A DNA stretch of 64,000 nucleotides, from assembly GCF_025200925.1 (NCBI RefSeq), contig NZ_CP104174.1, forward strand, positions 5,704,001 through 5,768,000, read 5' to 3'. Below the pieces are notes generated by a model. It did not search any database and was not told the origin of the DNA. It was given only the letters and a program-made list of their open reading frames with translations. The stretch is from Bradyrhizobium sp. CB1015. Its GTDB lineage: Bacteria; Pseudomonadota; Alphaproteobacteria; Rhizobiales; Xanthobacteraceae. Shown piece after piece: positions 18,242 through 27,144 of this stretch. The number at the start of each line of letters is the position of its first letter. The stretch's first letter is position 1. The translations under genes were made by a program, and so were the position numbers.

Positions 18242-18251
18242 CCCCGCCGTT
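18226..18251 (-). terminator. Rho-independent terminator overlapping the phosphatase stop codon
   Basis: AACGGCGGGG and CCCCGCCGTT form a perfect 10-bp stem around a 6-base loop. Read on the minus strand the hairpin is followed by a run of six T, so it terminates the convergent gene at 18282-18854. The loop carries the TAA of the plus-strand phosphatase gene, and the stem encodes its last codons. Confidence 0.85.
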
Positions 18252-18281
18252 CCCTCGCGTCCTCACGTGAGGCGCAAAATC

Positions 18282-18854
18282 TTACATCCCAATGTCGAAC
18301 ACGTTCGGCAATTGGCCCGCCAGAGGCAGTGCGGTGGCGCCGAGGAAAGTCGCCACCATCGCCATCAGGCGACGGTTGTTCTGGCGCTTGCCGCGCATCT
18401 GGCCGGCAATCCACTCCAGCATCTCGCTGTTGACCTTGGAGGCATAGGACGGCGCCCAGCTCTCGATCTCGGTGTCGGCGGACAGCGCGACGCTGCGCGG
18501 CGGCACCTTCAGGCCCGATGCGCTGGCGGCATAATGGGCGACCGCCTTGGCGAGCAGGTCGTCGAACCTGCCGCCATCGGTGCGCTCGGTCGCGGCCTCG
18601 TTGATCTCGAACAGAACTTCGGCCTCGGCGCGGCTGACCGGCTGGTCGTTGACGGCGGTGGCGGTGAGGATGCGCATGCACCAGGCGGTGTCATCGGCGT
18701 CGAGCGAGCGCGAGAAATGCACCCTTCCCTTGGTGGTCGGGCCTTCGCCGGTGATCACGCCATCGCGCACGACGGAAAGGGCATGAGCTGCGGTATCGCG
18801 GCAGGACGGCACGAGGGACGACGACTCGTTAGGCTTAGGCGCAGCGGCAGACAT
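18282..18854 (-). CDS. Hypothetical protein with C-terminal hydrophobic segment
   Basis: 190 aa, start MSAAAPKPNESSSLVPSCRD. It is mostly soluble and acidic/neutral with helical segments (SRAEAEVLFEINEAATE, RFDDLLAKAVAHYAASASG) and ends in one hydrophobic stretch (LMAMVATFLGATALPLAGQL) that may be a tail anchor. I do not recognise a named family. Followed by a strong terminator shared with the end of the phosphatase gene. Confidence 0.65.
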   Translation of the reverse strand: MSAAAPKPNESSSLVPSCRDTAAHALSVVRDGVITGEGPTTKGRVHFSRSLDADDTAWCMRILTATAVNDQPVSRAEAEVLFEINEAATERTDGGRFDDLLAKAVAHYAASASGLKVPPRSVALSADTEIESWAPSYASKVNSEMLEWIAGQMRGKRQNNRRLMAMVATFLGATALPLAGQLPNVFDIGM

Positions 18855-19149
18855 AGTTCACTTCCAGACTTCTTCTGATCGACCAGCATTTTCATGCCGG
18901 CGTAAAGGGGTGGTTAACGATTCGATACGGGGATCGCGACTTTTCTAGATGGTTGCCAATTGGTCGCTATCAGGACCAATCTGGTTCTAGAGCGCGCCGG
19001 GCGAGCGTGATGGAAGTCATAAAAGGCATTATCGGGGCAATCGCGCCCGTGCGGCTCCGGTGGAGATGTTTCGTCGCAGGCGCCGCTGTAACAGAAAGTT
19101 GCTGGGAAATCGGCCCTTCGAAGAAAGAATTCACATTTTACTTGAGGCG
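18855..19149. other. Intergenic region without recognised gene
   Basis: Between the divergent hypothetical and peroxiredoxin genes. Short open frames exist, but none has a ribosome-binding site with protein-like composition. A small inverted repeat ATTGGTCGCTATCAGGACCAAT lies near 18958-18979 in fragments (attggtc/gaccaat arms), possibly a regulator site. Confidence 0.4.
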
Positions 19150-19190
19150 GTTCACTTGCCGTTCACTTGCGCCGGCCAAGCCCCTATAAT
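19150..19190 (+). promoter_or_regulatory. Promoter of the peroxiredoxin gene with tandem 11-base repeat
   Basis: A perfect TATAAT lies at 19185-19190, 17 bases after TTCACT at 19162-19167 (4 of 6 to the -35 consensus). The -35 falls in the second of two tandem copies GTTCACTTGCC / GTTCACTTGCG at 19150-19171, which may be an activator site. The coding start is 57 bases downstream of the -10. Confidence 0.6.
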
Positions 19191-19246
19191 GGTTCCGACG
19201 GCCGAAGGTGAATTCTTAAGTAAGTTCAACGAGATGAGGTAGAACC

Positions 19247-19906
<660 letters not shown>

Positions 19907-19915
19907 AAACGAACT

Positions 19916-20013
19916 GTCATCCCGGGGCGATGCGTCAGCATCGAACCCGGGATCTCGAGATTCTCTGGTGCGCAATTGCGCACCAGAGTTCCTGCGGACC
20001 GCTCCGGAATGAC
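19916..20013. repeat. Palindromic repeat, GTCAT(T)CCGGGGCG family (copy 1)
   Basis: Starts GTCATCCCGGGGCGATGCG, contains the central GGTGCGCAATTGCGCACC perfect palindrome at about 19967-19984, and ends CGGAATGAC. A related copy lies at 52538-52631. It separates the convergent peroxiredoxin and chemoreceptor genes. Confidence 0.8.
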
Positions 20014-20021
20014 TGTAGCGA

Positions 20022-21752
20022 TTACGCCGCGTGCACGCGGTCGAGGAAGCTCTCGACCTCGGCCTTCAGATGCAGGCTCTCGCCCGACAGCGCCTGGGCG
20101 GAAGCAAACATCCGGCTCGACGTCTCGCCCGTCTCGCTGGCGCCCTTGGCGGCGTGGCGGACATTGACCGCGACATCGGCGGTGCCCGACACCGCCGCGC
20201 GCACGCTGGCCACGATGTTGTGCGTCGCGCTTTTCTGTTGCTCGACCGCGGCCGAGATCGAGCCTGCGATGCCGCTGATGCGCTCGATGGTCTGGCTGAT
20301 CGCCTTGATGGCGGCGACCGATTCCTCGGTCGCAAGCTGCATGCTCTCGATCTGGTTCGAGATCTCGTCGGTCGCCTTCGCGGTCTGGCCGGCGAGCGTC
20401 TTGACCTCCTGAGCCACCACCGCAAAGCCACGGCCGGCATCGCCCGCGCGTGCAGCCTCGATGGTCGCATTCAGCGCCAGCAGATTGGTCTGCTCGGCGA
20501 TCGAGGTGATCAGCTTGACCACGTCGCCGATGCGCGAGCCGGCTTCCGAGAGCTGCGCGATGCGCTGGTCGGTCGCTTCGGCCTGCCGCACCGCCTCGGC
20601 GGAGATCTCGTTCGATTCCTGCACCCGGCGGGTGATCTCGGAGATGGATTGAGACAGCTCGTCGGAAGCCGACGCCGCCGAACGTACATGCTCGGAGGCG
20701 CTCTCGGAAGCTCCCGCCGACTGCGCCGACAGATCGGCCGTGGAGCGCGCGGCGTCGGTGAGTTGTCGCGCGGCGCGCTCGAACTCGCCCGACGATGCGA
20801 GCACCTTGTCGAGAATGCCGCCGACGCTGCCGCGGAATCCCTCGACGAAATTGCGCAGCTCGGCCTTGCGCTGCTCGGCTGCGGCGGCAGTTGCCGCGGC
20901 CTGCTCGCTGCGCAGGCGCGCCCGCTCCTGCGAGTTGCTCTTGAACACCGCGACCGTGCGGGCGATCTCGCCGATCTCGTCGGCACGGTCCTCGCATTCG
21001 ATCGCGACGTCGCCCTGGCCGTTGGCAAGCGCGGTGAGCGAGTGCGTCACCGAGGTCAGCGGCCGGGTGATGCGGCGGACGACCAGCAGGGTCAGGACCA
21101 GCACCAGAAGCGCGGCAAGCCCCGCGGCGGCCGCCATGCTCTCCATCGCCTGGGACAGCATGCCCTCGAACTGCGTCATGGGGATGCCGACATAGAGAAT
21201 GCCGGCGACCTTGCCGGTGCCATCCGCAATCGGGAAATAGGCGGTCATGAACGTCTTGCCGAACAGCGTGGCCGGCCCCTTATAGGCCTCGCCACGGCGC
21301 AGCGGCGCCTGCCCCGGATGATCGGCGGCAAGCTGGGTCCCGACCGCGCGGTCGCCATTTTCCTTTTTCACGTTGGTCGAGCGGCGGACGAACTGCCCGC
21401 TGGCCGCGTCGAACACGAACAGGGTCGCGTTGCCGCCGACATAGGACACTGACCGATCGACGATGGCGTGATCCTTGAAGTCGGGCATTTTCGGGATCTC
21501 GGCGCGGACCACCGCGCCGTCCCGGATCGTGATCTTGGCTTCGGGAACGGTCTCTGCAAAGGCCAGCGCCAGCGTGCGCAGATTGACCTCGATGTCGCGC
21601 AAGGCGCGGTCATGGAAGGCGGATGTCAGCGACCAATAGCCGGCGCCGACCACCAGTGCCGTGTTCATTGCGATCAGCAGCACCGCGCACAGGACGGCCT
21701 TGGTGCCGAGCTTGAACCGCGGCAGGAACTTCGCCGTTAGAAGATTGGACAT
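20022..21752 (-). CDS. Methyl-accepting chemotaxis protein
   Basis: 576 aa from ATG 21752 ([20 protein letters not shown]). Order of parts: first membrane segment ([21 protein letters not shown]), periplasmic single-Cache domain of about 150 residues ([38 protein letters not shown]), second membrane segment ([15 protein letters not shown]), HAMP linker ([14 protein letters not shown]), then the long coiled-coil signalling domain with the conserved tip ([19 protein letters not shown]) near 400-430. It works with CheA/CheW not found here. A longer upstream reading is possible but adds an untypical N-terminus. Confidence 0.93.
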   Translation of the reverse strand: MSNLLTAKFLPRFKLGTKAVLCAVLLIAMNTALVVGAGYWSLTSAFHDRALRDIEVNLRTLALAFAETVPEAKITIRDGAVVRAEIPKMPDFKDHAIVDRSVSYVGGNATLFVFDAASGQFVRRSTNVKKENGDRAVGTQLAADHPGQAPLRRGEAYKGPATLFGKTFMTAYFPIADGTGKVAGILYVGIPMTQFEGMLSQAMESMAAAAGLAALLVLVLTLLVVRRITRPLTSVTHSLTALANGQGDVAIECEDRADEIGEIARTVAVFKSNSQERARLRSEQAAATAAAAEQRKAELRNFVEGFRGSVGGILDKVLASSGEFERAARQLTDAARSTADLSAQSAGASESASEHVRSAASASDELSQSISEITRRVQESNEISAEAVRQAEATDQRIAQLSEAGSRIGDVVKLITSIAEQTNLLALNATIEAARAGDAGRGFAVVAQEVKTLAGQTAKATDEISNQIESMQLATEESVAAIKAISQTIERISGIAGSISAAVEQQKSATHNIVASVRAAVSGTADVAVNVRHAAKGASETGETSSRMFASAQALSGESLHLKAEVESFLDRVHAA

Positions 21753-21871
21753 GGATGGAATGACCCCCGTAATTCCTGCATAATCGTGCAATTGACTTAC
21801 AGTCGCATTAACGACGGTTCCCACCGCCGCGCGCGGTATGGTTTCCAATTGGTAAACGAGGCCTCCCACCT

Positions 21872-22135
21872 CCGATCGACTGGCACCTGAGCGAAGCCTG
21901 GTTCTGGGACGCGCTGGTCGACGCGAACGCCGGCAGCGCCGCCAACTCGCAATGGGTCGCCGGCCGCGGCGCTCACGCTATTCCCTAATCCGCCCACCGG
22001 CCCTGGCAGGCGACGCCGATCGAGCTTGCGAGCGCGGGCATCACGATCGGCAAGACCTATCCGCAGCCGATCGTCGATCATGCCAGGGGACGCGAACGCG
22101 CGCTCGCCGCCTACGCAAAGATCCGCAAAGGTTGA
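21872..22135 (+). pseudogene. Deoxyribodipyrimidine photolyase, C-terminal remnant
   Basis: In one frame the DNA reads [20 protein letters not shown] and SQWVAG, which matches the FAD/DNA-binding C-terminal part of photolyases (xDWRxGEAWFWDTLVDAD...WQWVAG). An in-frame TAA at 21986 follows and, after a gap equivalent to roughly 40 residues, the end of the protein resumes: PWQATPIELASAGITIG, then KTYPQPIVDHARGRERAL, stop at 22133-22135. The N-terminal 350 or so residues are absent. Clear relic of a deleted phr gene lying between the chemoreceptor and histone-like genes. Confidence 0.75.
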
Positions 22136-22143
22136 GCGTCGCT

Positions 22144-22171
22144 TTGACACAATTTCGAAACCCGCTATCGT
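22144..22171 (+). promoter_or_regulatory. Promoter candidate of the histone-like gene
   Basis: A perfect TTGACA at 22144-22149 is followed after 16 bases by TATCGT at 22166-22171, about 30 bases before the start codon. It lies just after the photolyase relic. Only the -35 is a strong match. Confidence 0.5.
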
Positions 22172-22201
22172 CATCGCTCCATACAAACCGTGGGGGACGA
22201 T

Positions 22202-22495
22202 ATGGACGACGAGAAGCCGATCACCGAACAGGCGATGGAGACGATCACCAGTGCCGTAGAAACGACCAAGGACGCGGCAGTCACTGCAGTCAAGCAGGTG
22301 AAGAAAGCCGCCAAGAAGGTCGCGAAGAAAGTAGCGCCGAAGAAGGCAGCCAAGAAGAAAGCCAAGAAGGCTGCGAAGAAGACGACGAAGAAAGCCGCCA
22401 AGAAGTCGTCCAAGAAGGCCGCAAAAAAGTCTGCGAAGAAGGCTGCAAAGAAAGCCGGCAAGTCGAAGAAGAAGGCCAAGAAGGCCAAGCGCTGA
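22202..22495 (+). CDS. Lysine/alanine-rich histone H1-like protein
   Basis: 97 aa. A short acidic-to-neutral N-terminus (MDDEKPITEQAMETITSAVE) is followed by about 65 residues made almost only of K, A, T, S and G in KKAAKK-type repeats, ending KKKAKKAKR. This composition matches bacterial H1-like/AlgP-like DNA-binding proteins of the nucleoid. ATG 22202 is preceded by GGGGGA, a good ribosome-binding site; the GTG at 22190 overlaps it and is less likely. The low-complexity repeats also make it prone to length variation. Confidence 0.8.
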   Translation: MDDEKPITEQAMETITSAVETTKDAAVTAVKQVKKAAKKVAKKVAPKKAAKKKAKKAAKKTTKKAAKKSSKKAAKKSAKKAAKKAGKSKKKAKKAKR

Positions 22496-22546
22496 TCGCA
22501 CCGGAAGACGTCTCCGGGTGCGGGCGCGCCCGGAGACAGCGCACGC

Positions 22547-23299
22547 CTACCCTCGCCGCTTGGCTGCGCGCCGGCCCGGATGATGCTTGCCCTTGGGATC
22601 GCGGAATTCGCTGCGATGTCCCCGCCGGTCCTCTGCCTTGAAGCGTTTCCGCTTTTCCGGCGAGCCGAACTGCTTGATGACCCGCCTGCCGTTGACCTTC
22701 TTGATCACGTAACCGCCCTCGGTCATCGAGAACGGCGCTTTCAGCGAGCCCAGGTGGTCGAACTTGGTGCCGCGGGGATGGTCGAACGGCTCGAACCAGG
22801 ACGGATAAACGAAATTCGACATGGGAAAGCCGTTGACGAGGAACCACTCCTCCTCCACGGCGTCGCAGACCTCGTAGGCGTATTGGGTATGCCGGGTGTT
22901 GTCGGCCCACAGATTGGCCATGGGATCGAGCACCATCTCGAACAGCTCGTGCGACGCCGCGAGGCTGACCGGATCGTCCGCACCAAGCGCCTTCAGGAAT
23001 ATCTTCGAGATCGGTTGCCCCCGATGCGTCAGCTCGTGCCGCCCGAGAAGTTGTTCGTGGCTGGCATCGTCGAAATAGACCAATTGCCAGTCGGTGGGCT
23101 TGGGCTTGCGGGTGACGTCGAGGTCGACGGGATAGCCCCATACGGGGAGGAAATGCTCGTCGTAGCATTTCTGCAGAGCGGCCGTGAGCCTCCGCATCAA
23201 CCGGTCGCTCATCATCTCCTCTGCATAGTTGATGCAGGCAATCCGGACCGGCTTCATCGACCTGCCGAGCAGCGTCCGCCGCGCTTTCTTCATGGACAT
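22547..23299 (-). CDS. Hypothetical protein with SHELFEMVLDP motif
   Basis: 250 aa from ATG 23299. The central part has ASHELFEMVLDPMANLW, similar to the S-H-E-x-x-E-x-x-x-D-P pattern of several putative metallopeptidase-like families, and the C-terminal 50 residues are highly basic (KVNGRRVIKQF, KRKRFKAEDRRGHR). Parts such as VWGYPVDLDVTRKPKP and GFPMSNFVYPSWFEPFDHP are distinctive, but I cannot name the family. Cytoplasmic by sequence; no signal peptide. The His-Glu pair could bind a metal; this is inference. Confidence 0.65.
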   Translation of the reverse strand: MSMKKARRTLLGRSMKPVRIACINYAEEMMSDRLMRRLTAALQKCYDEHFLPVWGYPVDLDVTRKPKPTDWQLVYFDDASHEQLLGRHELTHRGQPISKIFLKALGADDPVSLAASHELFEMVLDPMANLWADNTRHTQYAYEVCDAVEEEWFLVNGFPMSNFVYPSWFEPFDHPRGTKFDHLGSLKAPFSMTEGGYVIKKVNGRRVIKQFGSPEKRKRFKAEDRRGHRSEFRDPKGKHHPGRRAAKRRG

Positions 23300-23377
23300 C
23301 ACCGTGCTGAAAAGGAATGGCTCGAATGCGCCATCCTAGCACGAAACGATCAACACACGTCAGGGCTGTGCACGCCG

Positions 23378-24250
23378 TCAGGATCGCCGATTGACGACGA
23401 AGACCGCTGTGGCGCAGAGCGCCATGCCCGCAATGGCAATCGCGTCCAGCTTTTCTCCGAACAGCAGATAGGCCATCAGGGCCGTGACGGCCGGAACCAA
23501 ATAAAACAGACTGGCGACCGAGGTCGCCGCGGCGTGGCGGATCAGCCAGTACAACAGCCCGATCGATCCGATCGAGAGCGCGACCGCGAGCCAGGCGAGC
23601 GCAAGCACGAACTCCCGCGTCCAGTGCACCACGCGATCCTCGAACAGGAAGGCGCCGATCGCGAAGAAGATGGTGACGGCCACGTACTGCACGAGATTGC
23701 CGGCGCGCCAGTCGATGTGATTGCAATAGCGGCGCTGATAGAGCGTCCCGAGCGTGATGCTGACAAGCGAGACCACCGAGGCGAGCCAACCGAGCCCGGC
23801 TTCGCCGGTCATCGGGCGGTTGTGCAGGATCAGCACGACGCCGCCGAGGCCGAGGACGAGGCCGGCCCATTGCACCGGCGTCACCCTCTCGCCGAGCCAG
23901 CGATTGGCGATGGTCGAGGTCAGGATCGGCTGCAGGCCCGGAATCAGCGCGGAAAGGCCGGCCGGAATCGAATGCGCGATCGCAATCGCGGTGCCGCCGA
24001 GATAGAAGCCGTGGACGAGGATGCCCGCAACCGCGCTGTGCGCGATGCCCGCACGGTCCGGCCATTTCGGCCGCGCGATGCCTGCGATGATTGCCATCAG
24101 GCCGACCACGATCGCCATGCGGATGGCGAGATAGGTCAAGGGATCGGCATTGTTGACGACGTATTTGGTGCCGATGAATCCGGTGCTCCAGAGCAGCACG
24201 AACAGGATCGGCGCGGCACGGGCGGCCAGGGTTTCTTGATTATGGTTCAT
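23378..24250 (-). CDS. EamA/DMT-family transporter
   Basis: 290 aa from ATG 24250 (MNHNQETLAARAAPILFVLLW). Ten hydrophobic segments in two EamA repeats are visible: FVLLWSTGFIGTKYVV opens the first, and VSLVSITLGTLYQRRY is near the start of the second; the typical SIPAGLSALIPGLQPILT and ASLFYLVPAVTALMAYLLFGE segments occupy the conserved positions of both halves. Likely an inner-membrane exporter of a small metabolite or drug. No neighbour suggests the substrate. An upstream alternative start (24280) adds ten residues. Confidence 0.92.
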   Translation of the reverse strand: MNHNQETLAARAAPILFVLLWSTGFIGTKYVVNNADPLTYLAIRMAIVVGLMAIIAGIARPKWPDRAGIAHSAVAGILVHGFYLGGTAIAIAHSIPAGLSALIPGLQPILTSTIANRWLGERVTPVQWAGLVLGLGGVVLILHNRPMTGEAGLGWLASVVSLVSITLGTLYQRRYCNHIDWRAGNLVQYVAVTIFFAIGAFLFEDRVVHWTREFVLALAWLAVALSIGSIGLLYWLIRHAAATSVASLFYLVPAVTALMAYLLFGEKLDAIAIAGMALCATAVFVVNRRS

Positions 24251-24347
24251 TGCCGCCCTCATTGCCCGACCGTTGGCCATGCGGCAATGCGAATTTCGTC
24301 TTGACGATGCTGCACTGCGACGGACGATCGCGGTCCAGCTCAGCCGC

Positions 24348-24794
24348 TCACCATTCTTCCGGACAGGGATTGACGATCTTCCAGAGCTCGACGCCGTTCT
24401 TGATCTTCTTCATGTCGGTGGTGAGCCCGCCATTGCGGCGAATCCAGTCCTTCACCGTGTCGGGGTAGTAGGACATGAGATCGGAGGTGCCCTCGGCGCT
24501 GGTGACCTTGATGCCGAAGGTGAACGCCTTGTCGTAATAGGCTTGGTGGAAGCCGAGGCTCGCGCGCGGCGTCACGCAGATCTTGTTCATCGGCACGATG
24601 CCGAGCACGAGCGTGCAGGCCGAATTGCAGATGCCGTCGATGATGACCCGCTCGCCCTTTTCGCGAACCCGCTTGTACTTGGCCTTGTACTCCTCGACAT
24701 AGCCGCCGTGGTCGCGGGTGATGTGCAGCTCGGCGCGTGCCGGTGTGGCAGCGGCGAGGCAGAGCAACAGCAGACTCGGAAGCGTGATGCGCAT
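24348..24794 (-). CDS. Secreted ClpP-fold-like hypothetical protein
   Basis: 148 aa from ATG 24794, giving signal peptide MRITLPSLLLLCLAAATPARA. The mature part has VIIDGICNSACTLVLGIVP and ITPRASLGFHQAYYD-like sequence (the gene reads CVTPRASLGFHQ), the arrangement seen in periplasmic ClpP/crotonase-fold proteins with an xSAC core and a GFH segment. Full catalytic residues cannot be confirmed. The longer open frame to 24899 adds a basic region without signal features, so I prefer the internal start. Confidence 0.65.
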   Translation of the reverse strand: MRITLPSLLLLCLAAATPARAELHITRDHGGYVEEYKAKYKRVREKGERVIIDGICNSACTLVLGIVPMNKICVTPRASLGFHQAYYDKAFTFGIKVTSAEGTSDLMSYYPDTVKDWIRRNGGLTTDMKKIKNGVELWKIVNPCPEEW

Positions 24795-25094
24795 GGCGAG
24801 ATGACGGCGAAGGCCTTCAGGAATGTACCGGACTCGAGGGAGCGGCAAATGATCCCCGGGGCCGGCGGCAGAATTCTCAACCGAATAGTGTTTGGTCATA
24901 CTTGTGTGGGGAATTCGTTAAGCATCCCCAAAAGGCCAAAAATGGGCAGCTTTTGGCCGCATGTCCGGCAATTCTGTCACACCCACGCGGAAATGTGCGG
25001 CATTGGCATTGATTTCGGCCCTCCGGAGCGATGCCTGACCGCTCGAAATTGCTATAAACGGCAGACCTATTCGAGCGGGTTCCGGAGAATCGAG

Positions 25095-25358
25095 ATGAGC
25101 AAGTTGACGCGTGTAGCCGCGGTTGCGACCCTGACGGCTGCGGTCCTGGCCCCGGCCCTCGCGGAGGCGCACGGCCGCCACCGGTACCACCGCTCCTACG
25201 CCAACCCGCTGCCCTACCCGATCAGCTACCTGCACAATTACGGCCCCGGTATCACCCCCGGCACCTTCGCCTACTATGACGGCCCGGCGACCAACCACTG
25301 CTATCGTAGCGCGGCCGCCTATATCGGTCAGGACGGCCGGCGGCACCCCTGCTATTGA
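25095..25358 (+). CDS. Small secreted hypothetical protein
   Basis: 87 aa from ATG 25095 with signal peptide MSKLTRVAAVATLTAAVLAPALAEA cleaved before HGRHRY (quoted in parts). The mature peptide is rich in Tyr, His, Pro and Gly and has two Cys near the end (NHCYRSAAAYIG, RRHPCY). It resembles the many small periplasmic proteins of bradyrhizobia with no known role. A purine-rich GGAGAATCGAG stretch precedes the start. The long open frame extending upstream is a coincidence. Confidence 0.6.
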   Translation: MSKLTRVAAVATLTAAVLAPALAEAHGRHRYHRSYANPLPYPISYLHNYGPGITPGTFAYYDGPATNHCYRSAAAYIGQDGRRHPCY

Positions 25359-25382
25359 GGCGCCGCGGCCGCTGCGGGTCCT

Positions 25383-25844
25383 CTATTTGGCGGCGCCCGA
25401 CCGTAGCAATTGCTTCTCGATCTCGTAGACCGGCAGCTTGACGAGGTCCTTGCCGACCTCCCCCTGAAGCGCCTTGCGCACCCCGTCCGAATAGTCGGCG
25501 CGGATCATGCCGAGCGCCCGCGGCGAGGCCACCATGGTCAGGGCCATGGTCTCACCGGAGCTGACGGCGGCGTCGAGCCGGCCGGCCAGGCTCCGCAGAA
25601 AGGCGCGCTCGGCCTCGTCGTGCCAATCGGTCTGCTCGACCGAGCTGCGTGCGCCGCCGACTGCGCCATGCAATCGGCCCGGCGCGTCGGACCCTTGAGC
25701 AGCGGTCGCGGGATTGGGCTGCTCGTGCACCTCCTTGGTGTGGAGGTTCGGAAACATCTCGTCGCCGAGGTTTTCCAGAATGAGCGCCTTGCGCCCGTCG
25801 CACACGACCAGCCAGTCACCCTTGTCCATTCTCATCTTGTCCAT
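25383..25844 (-). CDS. Host attachment protein family (AtsE-like)
   Basis: 153 aa cytoplasmic protein with the family's opening DWLVVCDGRKALILENLGD, a central helical region (DEAERAFLRSLAGRLDAAV) and the VASPRALGMIRADY and VRKALQGEVGKDLVKLPVYEIEKQL ending (shown in pieces). This is the family described as required for attachment to host cells in Agrobacterium; its biochemical role is unknown. ATG 25844 follows a strong GGAGAA site and lies 40 bases after the DUF3775 gene, so an operon is likely. Confidence 0.85.
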   Translation of the reverse strand: MDKMRMDKGDWLVVCDGRKALILENLGDEMFPNLHTKEVHEQPNPATAAQGSDAPGRLHGAVGGARSSVEQTDWHDEAERAFLRSLAGRLDAAVSSGETMALTMVASPRALGMIRADYSDGVRKALQGEVGKDLVKLPVYEIEKQLLRSGAAK

Positions 25845-25884
25845 TGCAACTTCTCCTTGACACTTGCAGACGCCGCATCCGGCA

Positions 25885-26295
25885 TCAGAGCAGCTCTTCG
25901 AATTCCTCGAAGGACTTGCCGAACTGCGTCATCGCCTCCTCCAGATAGTCGGCGAGCATTGGGGTGCCGATCAGGTAGGAGGCGGTGCGCTGGTTATGCG
26001 CTTGCGCAGCCTGAGCACGCAGCTGACTCCAATCGGAAAGATCACCGTCGCCGCGGCCGAGCCAGGTCAGCGCCACGAGATCGATCTGCTCATCAACATT
26101 GAGAGCGCGGATAAAGCCCGCGAGCTCCGCACGGTCGGTGGTTTGGCCGCGGCCGCTGCGGCCGTAGCTCATGTCATCGTCGCCGAAGTCCAGGACGACG
26201 CCACCACCGCCCGCTTCGCTGTCGGACCGGCGCGATTTCGAGATGACGAAGAAAACCTTCTCCGGCGAGATCGACAGATCTGGACTGACTCGCAT
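25885..26295 (-). CDS. DUF3775 domain protein
   Basis: 136 aa. The first third is charged with a glycine run (SDSEAGGGGVVLDFGDDDM), and the rest has the DUF3775 signature: FIRALNVDEQIDLVALTWLGRGDGD and TASYLIGTPMLADYLEEAM. The family is abundant in rhizobia but has no assigned function; it is acidic and soluble. It begins the two-gene set with the host-attachment-family gene downstream. Confidence 0.85.
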   Translation of the reverse strand: MRVSPDLSISPEKVFFVISKSRRSDSEAGGGGVVLDFGDDDMSYGRSGRGQTTDRAELAGFIRALNVDEQIDLVALTWLGRGDGDLSDWSQLRAQAAQAHNQRTASYLIGTPMLADYLEEAMTQFGKSFEEFEELL

Positions 26296-26547
26296 TCAGC
26301 TCACCTTGCCCGGCAGCAGGCACCACGCCGCCGCCATGACGGTGACAGTAAGAGCCAAGGCAAACTTGCGAATTGCGCAGGATCAAGGCCAGGTCTCGGC
26401 ACGGCCTGGCGGCCTACGCCCGCTTCCGAGCCGTGACGTAAGGGTCAGCTCGCCGAAGGTTTGTTCATCTGTATTACATTTCGGTTCGGCCACAATTTGA
26501 TCAGAACAACCTCGATATCCTGCATCGCGTAAGCGGAGGAAGACATC

Positions 26548-26823
26548 ATGAATCTCAAGACTGGCCTCTTGGCCGCATCCCTGTTCGGCGCCCTCGCGGC
26601 ATCGACGACGGCATCCGCCATGCCCGTCGCGCCTGCACCTACGACACCGCAGGTCTCCGGCGTCGAGCAGGTCCGCATGGTCTGCGACGCCTGGGGACAG
26701 TGCTGGTGGCGGCCGAACTACTATGGCTATTACGGGCCGCGGCCCTATTACGGCCCGCGGTATTATCGGCCGCGCTATTACGGTCCACGCTATTATGGGT
26801 ATTACGGCTATCGCCGCTGGTGA
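26548..26823 (+). CDS. Small secreted Tyr/Gly/Pro-rich protein
   Basis: 91 aa: signal peptide MNLKTGLLAASLFGALAAST(TASA), a linker with VRMVCDAWGQCWWRP holding two Cys, then a tail of YYGYYGPRPYYGPRYY-type repeats ending GYRRW. Such tails are typical of bradyrhizobial small periplasmic proteins. Start ATG 26548 has AGCGGAGGAAG upstream. A strong rho-independent terminator directly follows, so this is a monocistronic gene. Confidence 0.75.
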   Translation: MNLKTGLLAASLFGALAASTTASAMPVAPAPTTPQVSGVEQVRMVCDAWGQCWWRPNYYGYYGPRPYYGPRYYRPRYYGPRYYGYYGYRRW

Positions 26824-26828
26824 CGTTT

Positions 26829-26857
26829 GAAGGGGCCCTCGGGCCCCTTCGCTTTTT
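26829..26857 (+). terminator. Rho-independent terminator
   Basis: GAAGGGGCCC and GGGCCCCTTC form a 10-bp stem with a 2-base spacer, followed by GC and five T. It lies 6 bases after the stop of the Tyr-rich secreted protein gene. Confidence 0.9.
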
Positions 26858-27144
26858 GCAACATCACGGTATGCAAAGCCACCTTTGGCCTGGAGCCGTT
26901 CATATCTGATCTAGATCAAAGATCAGCCGATTCCGTCACTTACAACGACTTAACCGATCGTCTCTCGATACCGTCAACATGAACGTGCGGAAACGTTGAG
27001 ATGGCAATGATCCGACGGACCTCATGACATGATGTCCGCAATACTACGGCCTGAAATTCGGTTTACTGAAACGCGATGTTTCGCCATTGATGGCGATGCA
27101 TCGACGCCCATTTGATTGTCTCATTTCGGCAGCCGGCCAGAATC
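26858..27144. other. Leader region of the AraC-family gene
   Basis: Apart from the FNR/FixK-like box I see no gene. Two tiny open frames (starting near 26978 and 27001) are 6-8 codons long and lack good ribosome-binding sites. The coding start of the regulator is taken as ATG 27145. Confidence 0.4.
26906..26919. promoter_or_regulatory. FNR/FixK-like box
   Basis: CTGATCTAGATCAA matches the FNR/FixK palindrome TTGAT-N4-ATCAA in all but the first base. It sits 226 bases before the AraC-family start. No experimental or expression evidence; distance to the gene implies a long leader if it is an activator site. Confidence 0.4.

Noticed and set aside
22290..24065. 591-residue open frame on the minus strand
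   Set aside because: Runs opposite the lysine-rich gene and out of frame with the SHELFEMVLDP and DMT genes; no consistent protein-like sequence.
24933..24957. Hairpin GGCCAAAA...TTTTGGCC in the gap upstream of the small secreted protein
   Set aside because: No T run follows in either direction at the usual distance and there is no gene ending nearby in the needed orientation; not called a terminator.
27112..27144. TTG start for the AraC-family gene
   Set aside because: The 11 added residues have no support and ATG 27145 is better placed.
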